This document shows, piece by piece, positions 9,864 to 18,667 of a stretch of 64,000 bases of DNA. Source of the stretch: Burkholderia stabilis (lineage in GTDB: Bacteria; Pseudomonadota; Gammaproteobacteria; Burkholderiales; Burkholderiaceae). Below the pieces are notes generated by a model. The model saw only the letters and a program-made list of their open reading frames with translations. It was not told the DNA's origin and searched no databases. The stretch covers positions 682,001 to 746,000 of the forward strand of contig NZ_CP016443.1 in assembly GCF_001742165.1 (NCBI RefSeq), read 5' to 3'. A program made the translations under genes and the position numbers. Numbering within the stretch: position 1 is the stretch's first letter; each line of letters opens with the position of its first letter.

Positions 9864-10730
9864 TTAAGCGACGATCGCCGGATGCGCCTGCACGGGCCCG
9901 CCGAGCAGTTCGCGGTACGACGGCGGCTGCTTGCCGTCGAGATCGGCGATGCCGTACTGCAGCGCCGCTTCGGCGCCGACGAGCACGTGTCCCGACAGCG
10001 CCATGCGCTGCGGATCGCCGTGGATCGCGTGAATCACGCGGCCCGTGAACTCCGGGCTTTCCGCGACGAGCGAGAACTCCTTGTACAGATCGGGATGCTC
10101 GTCCCACACGCGCGTCGTGCGCTCGGTGCGCAGCGGGCCCATCCAGATCGACACGGCCGCGACGTCGAACGGCTTCAGGTCGACGGCCATGTCCTTCGCG
10201 AACTTGTCGACGCCGGATTTCTGCGCGCCGTAAGCCGCGCCGTGCATGTAGCAGCTCGCGCCGAACGACGACGTGAACGCGATCAGCCCGCTGCGGCGTT
10301 TCGCCATCAGCGGCGCCGCGTGCCAGCTCGCGACGTAGGCCGAACGCAGCCCGACGTCGAGAATGTTCACGAGGTCGAGCGACTTCTCCCAGAACGGGCC
10401 CGGCAGGATCAGCTGGTCGTGCAGGTAGGTTGCGTTGTTGACGAGGATGTCGAGCCGCCCGCTTTCGCGTTCGACGCGCTCGAACAGCGCCTTCACCTGC
10501 GCGTCGTCCGCGTGATCGCACACCACCGCGATTCCGCGGCCGCCGAGCGCGTCGATCTCGCGCGCGGTTTCGTGGATCGTGCCGGGCAGCGGCGCATCGC
10601 CTTCGTTCTGCGAGCGGCCCGTCACGTAGACGGTCATGCCGGCCGCGCCGAGCGCGCGCGCGATGCCCTTGCCCGCGCCGCGCGATGCGCCCGTCACGAC
10701 GGCGACCGGCGCATCGTGGTTCTGTGTCAT
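9864..10730 (-). CDS. SDR family oxidoreductase, DHRS1-like
   Basis: A 288-residue SDR that resembles the DHRS1 group: TGASRGAGKGIARAL, YVTGRSQNEG, NNATYLHDQ, a DVGLRSAY segment (Gly instead of Asn, as in DHRS1), TSSFGAS, YGAQK, WMGPLRTE and the C-terminal YGIADLDGKQPPSYRE. Human DHRS1 is an NADPH-dependent carbonyl reductase acting on steroids and xenobiotics, which is known for the family and not shown here. The start at 10730 is chosen because CAGGAGACATCGAAT precedes it; a longer frame to 10826 lacks family sequence. Second gene of the minus operon, nine bases before the next SDR. Confidence 0.87.
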   Translation of the reverse strand: MTQNHDAPVAVVTGASRGAGKGIARALGAAGMTVYVTGRSQNEGDAPLPGTIHETAREIDALGGRGIAVVCDHADDAQVKALFERVERESGRLDILVNNATYLHDQLILPGPFWEKSLDLVNILDVGLRSAYVASWHAAPLMAKRRSGLIAFTSSFGASCYMHGAAYGAQKSGVDKFAKDMAVDLKPFDVAAVSIWMGPLRTERTTRVWDEHPDLYKEFSLVAESPEFTGRVIHAIHGDPQRMALSGHVLVGAEAALQYGIADLDGKQPPSYRELLGGPVQAHPAIVA

Positions 10731-10779
10731 ATTCGATGTCTCCTGTGGAATGTTCGCCACGCGCGTGGCGATTGCGTGC

Positions 10780-11280
10780 TCAGGCAGCCGGCGGCTGCGC
10801 GCCGGCGAACAGCACGCCCGGCGCATCGCCTTCGTAGCGGGCCGACAGCGTCGACGTGACGACGCAGCGCGTGCCCGTGATCTTCCATTCGCCGTCGACC
10901 TTCCGGTATTCGTCGTCGTAATACGCGCCGAGCTGCGTGAGCGTGCGCGCGTTCGTGTCGATCATCTGGTAATGCAGGCCCCAAGTGCCGCGCGCATGCG
11001 TGTCGTCGATCACGGTGATATCGGGGTTCACGCCGTGGTGCATCTCGACGATGTGCGGATGGCAGCCGAGCCGCTCGAACACGTCGACGAGCGCGTCGCA
11101 CGTATCGAACGTGCCGATCCGGCCGTAATCGATGCGCACGGCGCCGGGCGCGAAGCAGTCGCGCATCCCCTGCGGGTCCTTGCGGTCGCAGCACGTGAAA
11201 TAGCGCGCCTTCAGCCGGCGGATCGCATCGGCATCCTCGAGCCTGCGCACGCGCGTTTCCAGCGATTCGATGAGGGTCAT
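10780..11280 (-). CDS. SnoaL-like (NTF2-fold) protein
   Basis: A 166-residue protein of the SnoaL_4/NTF2 type. It opens with a helical segment (ESLETRVRRLEDADAIRRLKARYF), followed by CCDRKDPQGMRDCFAPGAV and the conserved HHGVNPDITVID and YYDDEYRKVDGEWKI strands. AAGGAGACGGG stands just before the ATG at 11280; the ORF is open to 11361, but without a ribosome site. First gene of the four-gene minus operon with three SDRs. It faces a paralogous SnoaL gene on the other side of a 209-base divergent spacer. A dehydratase, isomerase or hydrolase-helper role on a ring substrate is likely; no catalytic residues can be assigned with certainty. Confidence 0.82.
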   Translation of the reverse strand: MTLIESLETRVRRLEDADAIRRLKARYFTCCDRKDPQGMRDCFAPGAVRIDYGRIGTFDTCDALVDVFERLGCHPHIVEMHHGVNPDITVIDDTHARGTWGLHYQMIDTNARTLTQLGAYYDDEYRKVDGEWKITGTRCVVTSTLSARYEGDAPGVLFAGAQPPAA

Positions 11281-11489
11281 CCCGTCTCCTTGTTGGGTGC
11301 CGGCGCGGTTCGGACGCCGCGTCGATCCCACCTTACCGCCGCGCGACGGGCCGGCCATCACCCGTTCGGATTAAGCCGGCGATTCATCTCGACGCCGGCC
11401 GCATGTGCAAACGGTTTTCGTCCGAACAGACGATGTGATGCAGGCCGATTCGTTCCTACCATCGAACGACACCACCACGAGACACGGCG

Positions 11490-11984
11490 ATGGACGACAC
11501 GACCCGCACGCTTTACGAATACGAGCAGATCCGGCAGTTGAAATACCGGTATTTCCGCGCGGTGGACACGCACGACTGGTCGCTGCTCTTGGATTGCCTG
11601 ACCGAGGACTGCGAGGTCCGGCTCAATGGCGGCGAGTACGCGTACGACGGCCGCGACGCGTTCGTGTCGAGCCTGCGCGCGCTGATCGGCAAGCCGACCT
11701 TCCTGACGATGCATCACGGGCATCACCCGGAACTCACGCTGGTGTCCGCCGATCACGCGTGCGGCGTGTGGTTTCTCGAGGATCACGCGATCAATCTCGA
11801 GGAGAACTACCTGCTGCACGGCACCGCGTTCTACGACGATCAGTACGTGAAGCGCGATGGCGTGTGGCGCATTCACGCGACGCGTCACGAGCGGTTGTTC
11901 GAAACCGTCACGTCGCCGATCCCGCCGTCGTTCACGCTGACCGCGAACCGGTTCGCGACGGGCGCGGCCGTCACCGCTTCCTGA
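11490..11984 (+). CDS. SnoaL-like (NTF2-fold) protein, paralogue of the divergent neighbour
   Basis: A 164-residue SnoaL-type protein clearly related to the product of 10780-11280: both have IRxLKxRYFRAxD, MHHGHHPELTLVSADHACGVW-type and YDDQYVKRDGVWRI segments. It is the first gene of a plus-strand pair with the EthD-like gene, 50 bases further on. The divergent arrangement of two paralogues suggests one control region serving both sides. The function of these proteins in catabolic clusters is usually isomerisation or dehydration, but some are only structural. The exact reaction is not known here. Confidence 0.82.
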   Translation: MDDTTRTLYEYEQIRQLKYRYFRAVDTHDWSLLLDCLTEDCEVRLNGGEYAYDGRDAFVSSLRALIGKPTFLTMHHGHHPELTLVSADHACGVWFLEDHAINLEENYLLHGTAFYDDQYVKRDGVWRIHATRHERLFETVTSPIPPSFTLTANRFATGAAVTAS

Positions 11985-12034
11985 ACCCCGGCGGCAGCGC
12001 CGCCGATCCCGTCATTCCCCCTGGAGCCGGAGCA

Positions 12035-12751
12035 ATGGAGAAAGTCATTTACGTGTTGTGGCGCGACGCGCAGGCCGCACCCGATCAATGGAGCCGCACG
12101 GTGCGTGCGCAGCTCGCCGACACGCTGCTGTCGCTCGGCGCGCACGGCGTGCAGGTGAACATTGCCGACGCCGACGTCGCGCCGGCCGCCGGCCTGAAAC
12201 AGACCAACACGCACCCGGGCATCGACGGGATCGTCGCGGTGTGGGTCGACAGCGCGAACACGATGTTTCGAAAGCCGTTCGATGAAGCGGTACGGGCGGT
12301 CGTGCCGCACATGGCCGCGTATCTCGTCACCGAATCGCAGCCGATTCCGAACACGCGCTTCCCCGCGCGGGCGGGCGAGCGCACGGCCGGCTTTTCGCAA
12401 CTCGCGTTCCTGAAGCGGCCGCCGCGCCTCACGCACGAGGCGTGGCTCGACGTGTGGCACGGGCATCACACGCGGGTTGCGATCGATACGCAGGATAATT
12501 TTCTGTATGTGCAGAACGTCGTCGTGCGCGCACTCACGCATGCGGCGCCGGGTTACGACGCGATCGTCGAGGAATGCTTTCCGGCTGCCGCGATGACCGA
12601 TCCGCATGCGTTCTTCGATGCGGTCGGCGATGACGAGAAGTTTCAGCGGAACGTGGCGGAGATGATGGATAGCTGCGGGCGGTTCATCGATTTCGACAAG
12701 ATCGATGTCGTGCCGACGAGTCAGTATGTGGTGAAGGCGGTGCGGGGGTAA
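12035..12751 (+). CDS. EthD-domain-like dimeric alpha/beta-barrel protein
   Basis: A 238-residue protein starting MEKVIYVLWRD, with GGAGCCGGAGC just before the ATG at 12035. It seems to hold two ferredoxin-like halves; the second has the EthD-type stretch LTHEAWLDVWHGHHTRVA followed by NFLYVQN. EthD proteins are small accessory or catalytic proteins of catabolic operons (ETBE degradation, polyketide cyclisation). It follows the SnoaL gene with 50 bases between them, so the two are likely co-transcribed. Its role is inferred only from fold and context. Confidence 0.72.
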   Translation: MEKVIYVLWRDAQAAPDQWSRTVRAQLADTLLSLGAHGVQVNIADADVAPAAGLKQTNTHPGIDGIVAVWVDSANTMFRKPFDEAVRAVVPHMAAYLVTESQPIPNTRFPARAGERTAGFSQLAFLKRPPRLTHEAWLDVWHGHHTRVAIDTQDNFLYVQNVVVRALTHAAPGYDAIVEECFPAAAMTDPHAFFDAVGDDEKFQRNVAEMMDSCGRFIDFDKIDVVPTSQYVVKAVRG

Positions 12752-12756
12752 GTTGC

Positions 12757-12780
12757 GATCGCGCCGAGCCTGGCGCGATC
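12757..12780 (+). terminator. Hairpin after the EthD-like gene
   Basis: GATCGCGCC (12757-12765) pairs with GGCGCGATC (12772-12780) around a 6-base loop, five bases after the stop codon. There is no T-run, so intrinsic termination is uncertain. The following bases to 13022 have no supportable gene. Confidence 0.4.
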
Positions 12781-13022
12781 AATCGTCATACCCCCGACGA
12801 AAGTACCCTCGCCGTAAAGATGTGGCTTCGGGTCCGGTGAATTCATGTCCCGATAGACCTCGGGATGATCGACGACGACGGCTGCGAAACTGCGCGGGAA
12901 AACTGCCGCGTCGCGCTGCCGCTGCAGCGCAAGCATGCGCGCACGGCACCCGACGCCGCAGCGCCGCCCGTCATGCGACGAGCGCTACGGCATCGTCGCC
13001 GTTCAAGCAACCGTCGCCACCC

Positions 13023-14741
13023 TCAAAGTCGTACCGGCAACGCCAGCGTCGACTGTCTGGCCGGATCGAACTCGAACTTCACACCGAAGCGTTCGCCCGG
13101 ATTGACCGGCTGCCCGTACAGGCTGTCGAAGGTATCCAGCACGATACCGATATGATGGCCGGCCGGCACGTCATAGGCCGTCCCTGAAAACTCGATCGGA
13201 AAATCGATCGTCGCCCCCGGTGTGGCCCGGTGCAGCGAGCGCGTGCCATGCGTAATCAGCGTACCGACGCCGAGTGCATCGACGTCGTACAGATACGCGA
13301 CCACCTGGGCACGCGCCTGCGACGGCGTCACGCGAAGATTCAGCGTCGGAATGCCGCGCAGGCGCATCGGCGACCGGAGCGACGCGCCTTCATAGCGCAC
13401 GCCTGCCGCAAGGTTCACCGTCGACAACGCGTTCACCACGGGCGCCCCCACGCTTTCGCCGAAGGTCGACACTACCGGAATGGGGCCGCTCGTCGCAGTG
13501 GTGTCGAAGAGATTCTGGATCAGGTCGGAGCCCGGCGTCCGGTTCGGCGCGCCAAGCAGGCCGCCCGCGGTGCCTTTCGTACACAAGCAGCTCGAATCCC
13601 AGCGGATCGGGCCGCGCGGCCCGACGTACAGCGTCTGCGTACTGACGTTACTGGCCGGCCACGTGTCGAACACATCCCTCGTATCGGTGAACTTGACCTG
13701 CATCGAGACCTTCGGCTCGGTATCCACGCCGTTCTGTACGCCCTTCAGCCAGCGGTCGAACCAGCGGTGCGCCTGATCGTACGGATAGTTCGGTACGCCG
13801 AACAACGCGCCGCCGACTTCCGCCTGTGCATGAACACCGGGGTTCAGCAGCAGCTTTTTGGGGCCGGTGAGTGCCGCAAACATCTTCATCGACGAATTCG
13901 GCGTGAACATGTCGTCCTGAAAATTCTTGCTGATGAACACCGGCGCGCCGCGCCGGTTGATGGCGTCGATATAGGACGAAGGCGAACGGACCTTGGTCCA
14001 TGCGCGGATCTCGTTGACCTTGGCTTCGGATGTGTTCGGATCGAGCAGCGCTTTGATGTACTGGTCCACGATCGGATCGAGACGCCCCGTCACCTTTCCC
14101 GACAGGAACAGAAGGGCCGACCACGTCGCGTTCGGGGAGTCCCCCTGATACAGCTGGTCGACCAGATCGCCCCACCCCGAAAAAGCCACCGCCGTCTTCA
14201 GCCGTGGGTCATGAGCCAGCGCCAGCAACGACATACCCGCACCGTAGGAGATGCCGCTGACGGCCAGCCGGTCAGCGTCCGCCTGCGTATTGGCGATCAC
14301 CCAGTCCACGACCGAAGAGACGTCCTGCACGTCCTGCGGACTCGCCACGCCAACCTGTCCGCCCGACAGGTAGAAGCCGCGGGCCGTATAGCTCAGGACG
14401 ATGTAGCCGTCTTGCGCGAGGCGTTGCTGCTGGCCGCGATACTCAATGAAATCCGGCGTGGCCCAACTGGCGATCATGACGATGCCCGGAAACTTCTGAT
14501 CCGCGCTGACGATTTTTGGCAGCGCGGCATTCGCGGTCAGCTTCGTACCGTCCGGCATCGTCACGACGAGATTGTTGACCCAGCACGTGCCGTCTTTCGG
14601 CGAAACCACCCCGGGAAACGCGGACGTCGTGGTATAGATCGCGGCTTCAGCCGGCGTCGCCGGTCGGCACGCAATCGCGGCATGAGACAAGGACGCCGCC
14701 AGCGCCAAACCGAGGCCGGCGATCGAACGCAGAATATTCAT
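13023..14741 (-). CDS. Secreted CocE/X-Pro dipeptidyl-peptidase-type alpha/beta hydrolase
   Basis: A 572-residue protein with a signal peptide (MNILRSIAGLGLALAASLSHA, cleavage near residue 21). The N-terminal part is an alpha/beta-hydrolase of the S15/CocE type with nucleophile elbow G163-I-S165-Y-G167, an acid region around FQDDMFTP and a histidine in NPGVHAQ. The C-terminal part is the jelly-roll domain of the X-Pro peptidase family (RLRGIPTLNLRV, HHIGIVLDTFD). AAGGGGATTTT precedes the ATG at 14741. It likely hydrolyses an ester or amide in the periplasm or outside the cell; the substrate is unknown. It stands alone, with an operator-like promoter upstream and convergent with the EthD operon. 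Codon use is less GC-biased than its neighbours. Confidence 0.82.
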   Translation of the reverse strand: MNILRSIAGLGLALAASLSHAAIACRPATPAEAAIYTTTSAFPGVVSPKDGTCWVNNLVVTMPDGTKLTANAALPKIVSADQKFPGIVMIASWATPDFIEYRGQQQRLAQDGYIVLSYTARGFYLSGGQVGVASPQDVQDVSSVVDWVIANTQADADRLAVSGISYGAGMSLLALAHDPRLKTAVAFSGWGDLVDQLYQGDSPNATWSALLFLSGKVTGRLDPIVDQYIKALLDPNTSEAKVNEIRAWTKVRSPSSYIDAINRRGAPVFISKNFQDDMFTPNSSMKMFAALTGPKKLLLNPGVHAQAEVGGALFGVPNYPYDQAHRWFDRWLKGVQNGVDTEPKVSMQVKFTDTRDVFDTWPASNVSTQTLYVGPRGPIRWDSSCLCTKGTAGGLLGAPNRTPGSDLIQNLFDTTATSGPIPVVSTFGESVGAPVVNALSTVNLAAGVRYEGASLRSPMRLRGIPTLNLRVTPSQARAQVVAYLYDVDALGVGTLITHGTRSLHRATPGATIDFPIEFSGTAYDVPAGHHIGIVLDTFDSLYGQPVNPGERFGVKFEFDPARQSTLALPVRL

Positions 14742-14815
14742 AAAATCCCCTTGGCAATAAAAGTAAAGCACAACACCCCGTCATTCGGGCAGTGACATCC
14801 ACCTAAATGCCCATA

Positions 14816-14846
14816 TAGTTAGCACGCACTGCTAATTTACTGTCAA
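14816..14846 (-). promoter_or_regulatory. Promoter with palindromic operator for the CocE-type hydrolase
   Basis: On the minus strand TTGACA (14841-14846) is followed by TAACTA (14816-14821), which forms an extended TGC-TAACTA box; spacing is 19. Inside the spacer lies a perfect palindrome TTAGCA-CGCAC-TGCTAA (14819-14835). Such placement is typical of repressor operators. A second inverted repeat ATTTAGA-N8-TCTAAAT (14859-14880) lies just upstream. The start codon is about 70 bases further on. Confidence 0.6.
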
Positions 14847-14849
14847 TAC

Positions 14850-15070
14850 AGCAACCCCATTTAGAGCACATCGTCTAAATTAAAGTGTCATATAGCACCA
14901 TCACTTTTTATAATTTTTTTAATTCAAACCAACGTCTAAATTTTGCTTTCCACGATCACTTCATGAAGAATTATTTTCACCAAAATCGGTTATAAATTTT
15001 TCATTAACTATCGACTTTCTGGACATGAAGCCTCCAAAAAAGATCTCGAACGAATCCGTTAAATAAACAA
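14850..15070. other. AT-rich non-coding segment with repeated CGTCTAAATT
   Basis: This stretch is strikingly AT-rich compared with the rest of the window and has long A and T runs (for example around 14905-14925). CGTCTAAATT occurs at 14872-14881 and again at 14933-14942. No ORF with a ribosome site is present. It may be a foreign remnant or an upstream regulatory region. Confidence 0.5.
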
Positions 15071-16551
15071 AATCAACGCGCCGAGCTGGCGCCACTCATC
15101 CGTAAAGCATCGACCAGAGGCGCTCAAGTGCGAGATTGGCGCTTTCAATCTCGCGAAATGCCCACGCCGGACCGTACAGCGACACGCATTCGACACCGAT
15201 CGTCAACACCGGGGGGGGTCAAACACCCAGGGCACGCCGCGCCCTTCCGCTGCCACCGCGCGTCGACTTTCAATCGGCACGAAACGATGAATGGCCGTCA
15301 TTCAACATGAATACAGATATTGAATTAATGGTTATAAATCGCTAAACCAAATCTGAACACGGTTATTGCAATTCTGCGTTTTTTCGCCACACCGCCGGCA
15401 GCACATTCCATCGCCCGCCGCTCACACCCCGGACAACCTTTTCGATTGAAATCCTCCTCCGTGCCCGGATGCTTGCTCCATGAAAGGCTTCCCTTCCATC
15501 TTGCGAGTACGAAATCAGACTCAATCGCACCGCTCCAGCGAGCATGAAACTCATCTGCATTCCGAACCGGGTAGCAGTCTGACTGCCCAGCGATCAAGCA
15601 TGCGAAATCGCCACCGGCCGATATGCCGAGACCGATCTCCGGCATCTGCGCCATCGAGAACAGGCTGTTTCCGCTATTGGCATCCTGACCGGGCGGGTCT
15701 TTCAGCACAACGCCGCCCATCGCAGCAAACGGCATGGAATCGGCTGCGCCGGGTACCGCCAGCAATGCGCAATCAGCGAGAAGCGGCGTACCAAGCGAGA
15801 TGAATGCGAACCGGAAGATCGCCGTGCAGAGAATCAGCGCATTGATTTTCAGGAGCGGTGCATGATCGACACGATCGATCGCCGGCTTGACCCGGCGTTT
15901 TGTCGACTGCCATGACCAACCCGGCATGACACGGCTAGCCGCCGAATCCCGGGTGCATCTGCAGAGGTAGCGGAAATGGCACAGCGCTCGTGCCAACCGT
16001 GCAGACGAGGGGGCCTATGAACCTCATGGTGAAATTCTGTTTGGCGAACAATCCAGGACGAAACAACGGCATGACATGCGATCGCGCGTGCGGCGTTGCC
16101 GGCACCGCCGTTGCGGCTCCGAACGCCGTACCACTTCGCACGATCAATGATGCCGGATGCCCGGCGATAACGCGTCGCCGGCTCGCACATTGCGCCGTCG
16201 GACTTGAACACGGCGGGGCGCGCGCCTTCACGATCACCCGGGCGCAGTCGAGATCGTTTGCGCTGACGCGAAACGCATCGTTGATCGGTTCGATCTGCGC
16301 AGGACGAGTGACCGTCTTGCCGACCAGTCCAGGCGAGATGTCCGGGGCCGGCGCCCTCTCAAGCAATCAAGCGGCTCGCTCGCCGCAGCGACGACCTGAT
16401 CCACGCGCCCTCGGCGAGCCGCTGCGCCGCTTGCTGCCGGCCGGCTTGCGCGCGGCGGACCGAAGTCGCTTTGGGCTCTGCCGACTGTCCCGGCATCTTG
16501 CAGTCGATCGATTCAGCGGCCCGGCCGGTCTTTCATTCGAAAGATGGCGAA
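15071..16551. other. Long region without a confident gene
   Basis: About 1.5 kb with several medium ORFs on both strands and none recognised. The most protein-like is on the minus strand at 15325-15996, with a hydrophobic segment (INALILCTAIFRFAFISLG) followed by a Gly/Ser-rich part; another at 15935-16366 (minus) overlaps it. Neither has a clear ribosome site, and their codon pattern is less biased than true genes nearby. They could be decayed genes. Nothing else was seen between 16367 and 16551. Confidence 0.4.
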
Positions 16552-17136
16552 TCAGGATTCGACCGCTGCAAGTACCCTATCGAGGTAGAGCCGCATGTGA
16601 TCGAGCGCCTCGGCTCGATCGGGGGTGCCCTGCAAAGCGAGGCGCATCCAGAACCCGTCGATCATCACGCTGATATCCAGCGCAATCGCACGTGCGCGAT
16701 CTTCGGGCAACAGCGCTTTCAAACTGAATAGCAGGTTGTCGTCCATTCTTCGATGAACGATTTTCTGGATGCGCAGGAATCGAGGATTGAAGCAGGCGTC
16801 GCCACAGAATGACACCCAACCCTGAGCGATCGGCCGTGTGTAACCGCGTTCCGAAAAATTGCCTTCGATGATCGCCCATATTCTCTCGATTGGCGTCCGC
16901 GCGCCGGCGATGCAACCGAGCACATCGGCCTTCTGCTCGGCGGTCGAAAACCGGATCGCGCTCTCGATCAGTTCATTCTTGTTTTTGAAGTAATGGTGGA
17001 CGAGACCGTTCGACAGACCAGCCCGCTCAGCCACACGAGCCGTCGTAATACCGGAGAGACCGTGCTCCTGCATCGTCAGATAGGCGGCCTCCATCAGATC
17101 CGCACGGCGGATGTCTCTTATCGACTTGCTAGGCAT
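16552..17136 (-). CDS. BetI-like TetR family transcriptional regulator
   Basis: A 194-residue TetR/AcrR protein that resembles BetI, the choline-responsive repressor. The N-terminal helix-turn-helix reads ITTARVAERAGLSNGLVHHYF; BetI-type features follow, such as SIRRADL near the start, KNELIESAIR, IIEGNFSE, WVSFCGDA and the C-terminal MIDGFWMRLALQG. The start at 17136 was chosen because family sequence begins there; the frame stays open to 17763 without family sequence. It is divergent from the choline-type binding protein at 17618 and probably represses it, and perhaps the amidase behind it. The effector is probably a quaternary ammonium compound, which is inference. Confidence 0.85.
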   Translation of the reverse strand: MPSKSIRDIRRADLMEAAYLTMQEHGLSGITTARVAERAGLSNGLVHHYFKNKNELIESAIRFSTAEQKADVLGCIAGARTPIERIWAIIEGNFSERGYTRPIAQGWVSFCGDACFNPRFLRIQKIVHRRMDDNLLFSLKALLPEDRARAIALDISVMIDGFWMRLALQGTPDRAEALDHMRLYLDRVLAAVES

Positions 17137-17617
17137 TGCGGTTCGTTTGAAGTTGATCCGAGTTGAGCGACCTTCTCGTCGTCGCGCTGTTCGATCGGCG
17201 AAGTATACCTTTTGCCTACGGGCAACCACAAAGGGCCGCGGGTCGCTGGCGCGAACGCGTTTCGCTGGTCGAAGCCGGTGCGGTCCAGTCGCGCCGATCA
17301 GGCATCCAGGCTCCGCCGATCGAGCGTCGCCGGATCTGCTGCACGCCCCCCGTCTTGCCCTCGGATGCATGTCGAATCCGTGTCGACACTGACTGACGCG
17401 GACAGCCACGCGCCCTCGCGACCGGCTTCTCCTCCCCCTTCCCCGATGCCTGCCAACGCAGCAACACCTAGCCCCGGCTCCGCGTAAACACGGATTTTGG
17501 ATGACCGTCCAATTTATTGTATATTCGACCAACGCCCCGAAATCCGAAGCGGCTGGCTTGCTGACATCCCTCAACCACGATCCGTTTGCCCGGATTGCGA
17601 TCCCTCTGGAGTCCCCG
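17137..17617. other. Divergent control region between the BetI-like gene and the binding-protein gene
   Basis: This 481-base spacer has no supportable gene. It holds a candidate plus-strand promoter near 17497-17525; the rest appears non-coding. Confidence 0.5.
17497..17525 (+). promoter_or_regulatory. Candidate sigma-70 promoter of the ChoX-like gene
   Basis: TTGGAT (17497-17502) and TATATT (17520-17525) are separated by 17 bases. The -10 box is close to consensus; the -35 is weak. The spacer contains GACCGTCCAAT, which on the other strand reads ATTGGACGGTC and resembles the half-sites of BetI operators. Transcription would start about 85 bases before the ATG at 17618. Confidence 0.5.
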
Positions 17618-18559
17618 ATGGTGAAGCCTCTTTTTCGTGCCGGTTGCGTCTTCGCAGCCGTCCTGTCGTTTGCCGCCCAGGCGCAGGAGCCCATGACCTG
17701 TATCTCGCCGCGTTTCGCGAAGATCGGCTGGGCGGATCTCGAATCGACTACGGCCCTGACCAAAAACGTTCTCGTCGGGCTCGGCTATCAACCCACCGAT
17801 GTCACGCTGTCGATTCCTCTTGCGTGGGCGGGCCTGAAACGCAAGGACATCGATATTTATCTCGGCGACTGGGTACCGTCCCAAGACCAGAATGCAAAAC
17901 CCTATCTCGACTCGAAATCCGTCACGCGGCTACCGAAACCCAACCTGATCGGGGCGAAATTCACGCTGGCCGTTCCGAGTTACGTGTACGACGCGGGGTT
18001 GCGGAGTTTCGACGATATTGCGAAATTCAAGGACAAAATCGGAGGGCGCATCTACGGAATCGAACCGGGTGACGACGCCAATGTCTCCATTCAGAAAATG
18101 ATCAAGGCAAATGAACATCAGCTGGGCGACATCAAGCTGGTGGAATCCAGCGAAGCCGGGATGCTGGTGTCGATCGATCGCGCAATCGCTCGTCAGGAAT
18201 GGATCGTATTTCTTGGGTGGGAGCCGCATCCGATGAACCTGATGTACAAGATTCGATACCTGTCGGGTGGCGACAAGCAATTCGGTCCGAATTACGGCGC
18301 GGCCGAAGTCTATACGGTGGTCGCGAACGGCTATCAGGCACGCTGCCCGAACGTCGCGGCGCTGCTCGACAACCTCAAGTTCACGACTGCAATGGAAGAC
18401 ACCGTCATGGCGGGTATCGTCAAGAAAGAGGACCCGATGGTGGTCGCGAAGAACTGGCTGAAGAATCATCCGGAAGTGCTGGCGCAGTGGTTGGCCGGCG
18501 TCACGACTTTCGACGGCAAGCCTGCGGCACCTGCTGTCGACGCGTATTTGAAGCACTGA
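17618..18559 (+). CDS. Choline/glycine-betaine-type ABC transporter substrate-binding protein (ChoX-like)
   Basis: A 313-residue protein with a signal peptide (MVKPLFRAGCVFAAVLSFAAQA) and a CTGGAG ribosome site before the ATG at 17618. It follows ChoX of rhizobia closely by eye: GWADLESTTALTKNVLVGLGYQ, LGDWVPS, GRIYGIEPGDDAN, ESSEAGMLVSI, FLGWEPHPMN and YLSGGDKQFGPNYG. The Trp residues in these segments correspond to the aromatic box that binds the quaternary ammonium group. It would act in the periplasm. No ATPase or permease gene is nearby, so it either serves a transporter coded elsewhere or is an orphan. Probably controlled by the divergent BetI-like regulator. Confidence 0.87.
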   Translation: MVKPLFRAGCVFAAVLSFAAQAQEPMTCISPRFAKIGWADLESTTALTKNVLVGLGYQPTDVTLSIPLAWAGLKRKDIDIYLGDWVPSQDQNAKPYLDSKSVTRLPKPNLIGAKFTLAVPSYVYDAGLRSFDDIAKFKDKIGGRIYGIEPGDDANVSIQKMIKANEHQLGDIKLVESSEAGMLVSIDRAIARQEWIVFLGWEPHPMNLMYKIRYLSGGDKQFGPNYGAAEVYTVVANGYQARCPNVAALLDNLKFTTAMEDTVMAGIVKKEDPMVVAKNWLKNHPEVLAQWLAGVTTFDGKPAAPAVDAYLKH

Positions 18560-18667
18560 AACCCGAGCAGCCATCCATCGCGATTTTCTACGTAGCGGCG
18601 CTACGAAGAATTTTCCTGTTGTCGAAAATTTCAATCATCGCTTACTGAAAGTGGACCTGACAGCACC

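Noticed and set aside
12721..12936. 71-codon minus ORF between the EthD-like and CocE-type genes
   Set aside because: It overlaps the end of the EthD-like gene, has no ribosome site and no recognised family. It may be a remnant but cannot be supported.
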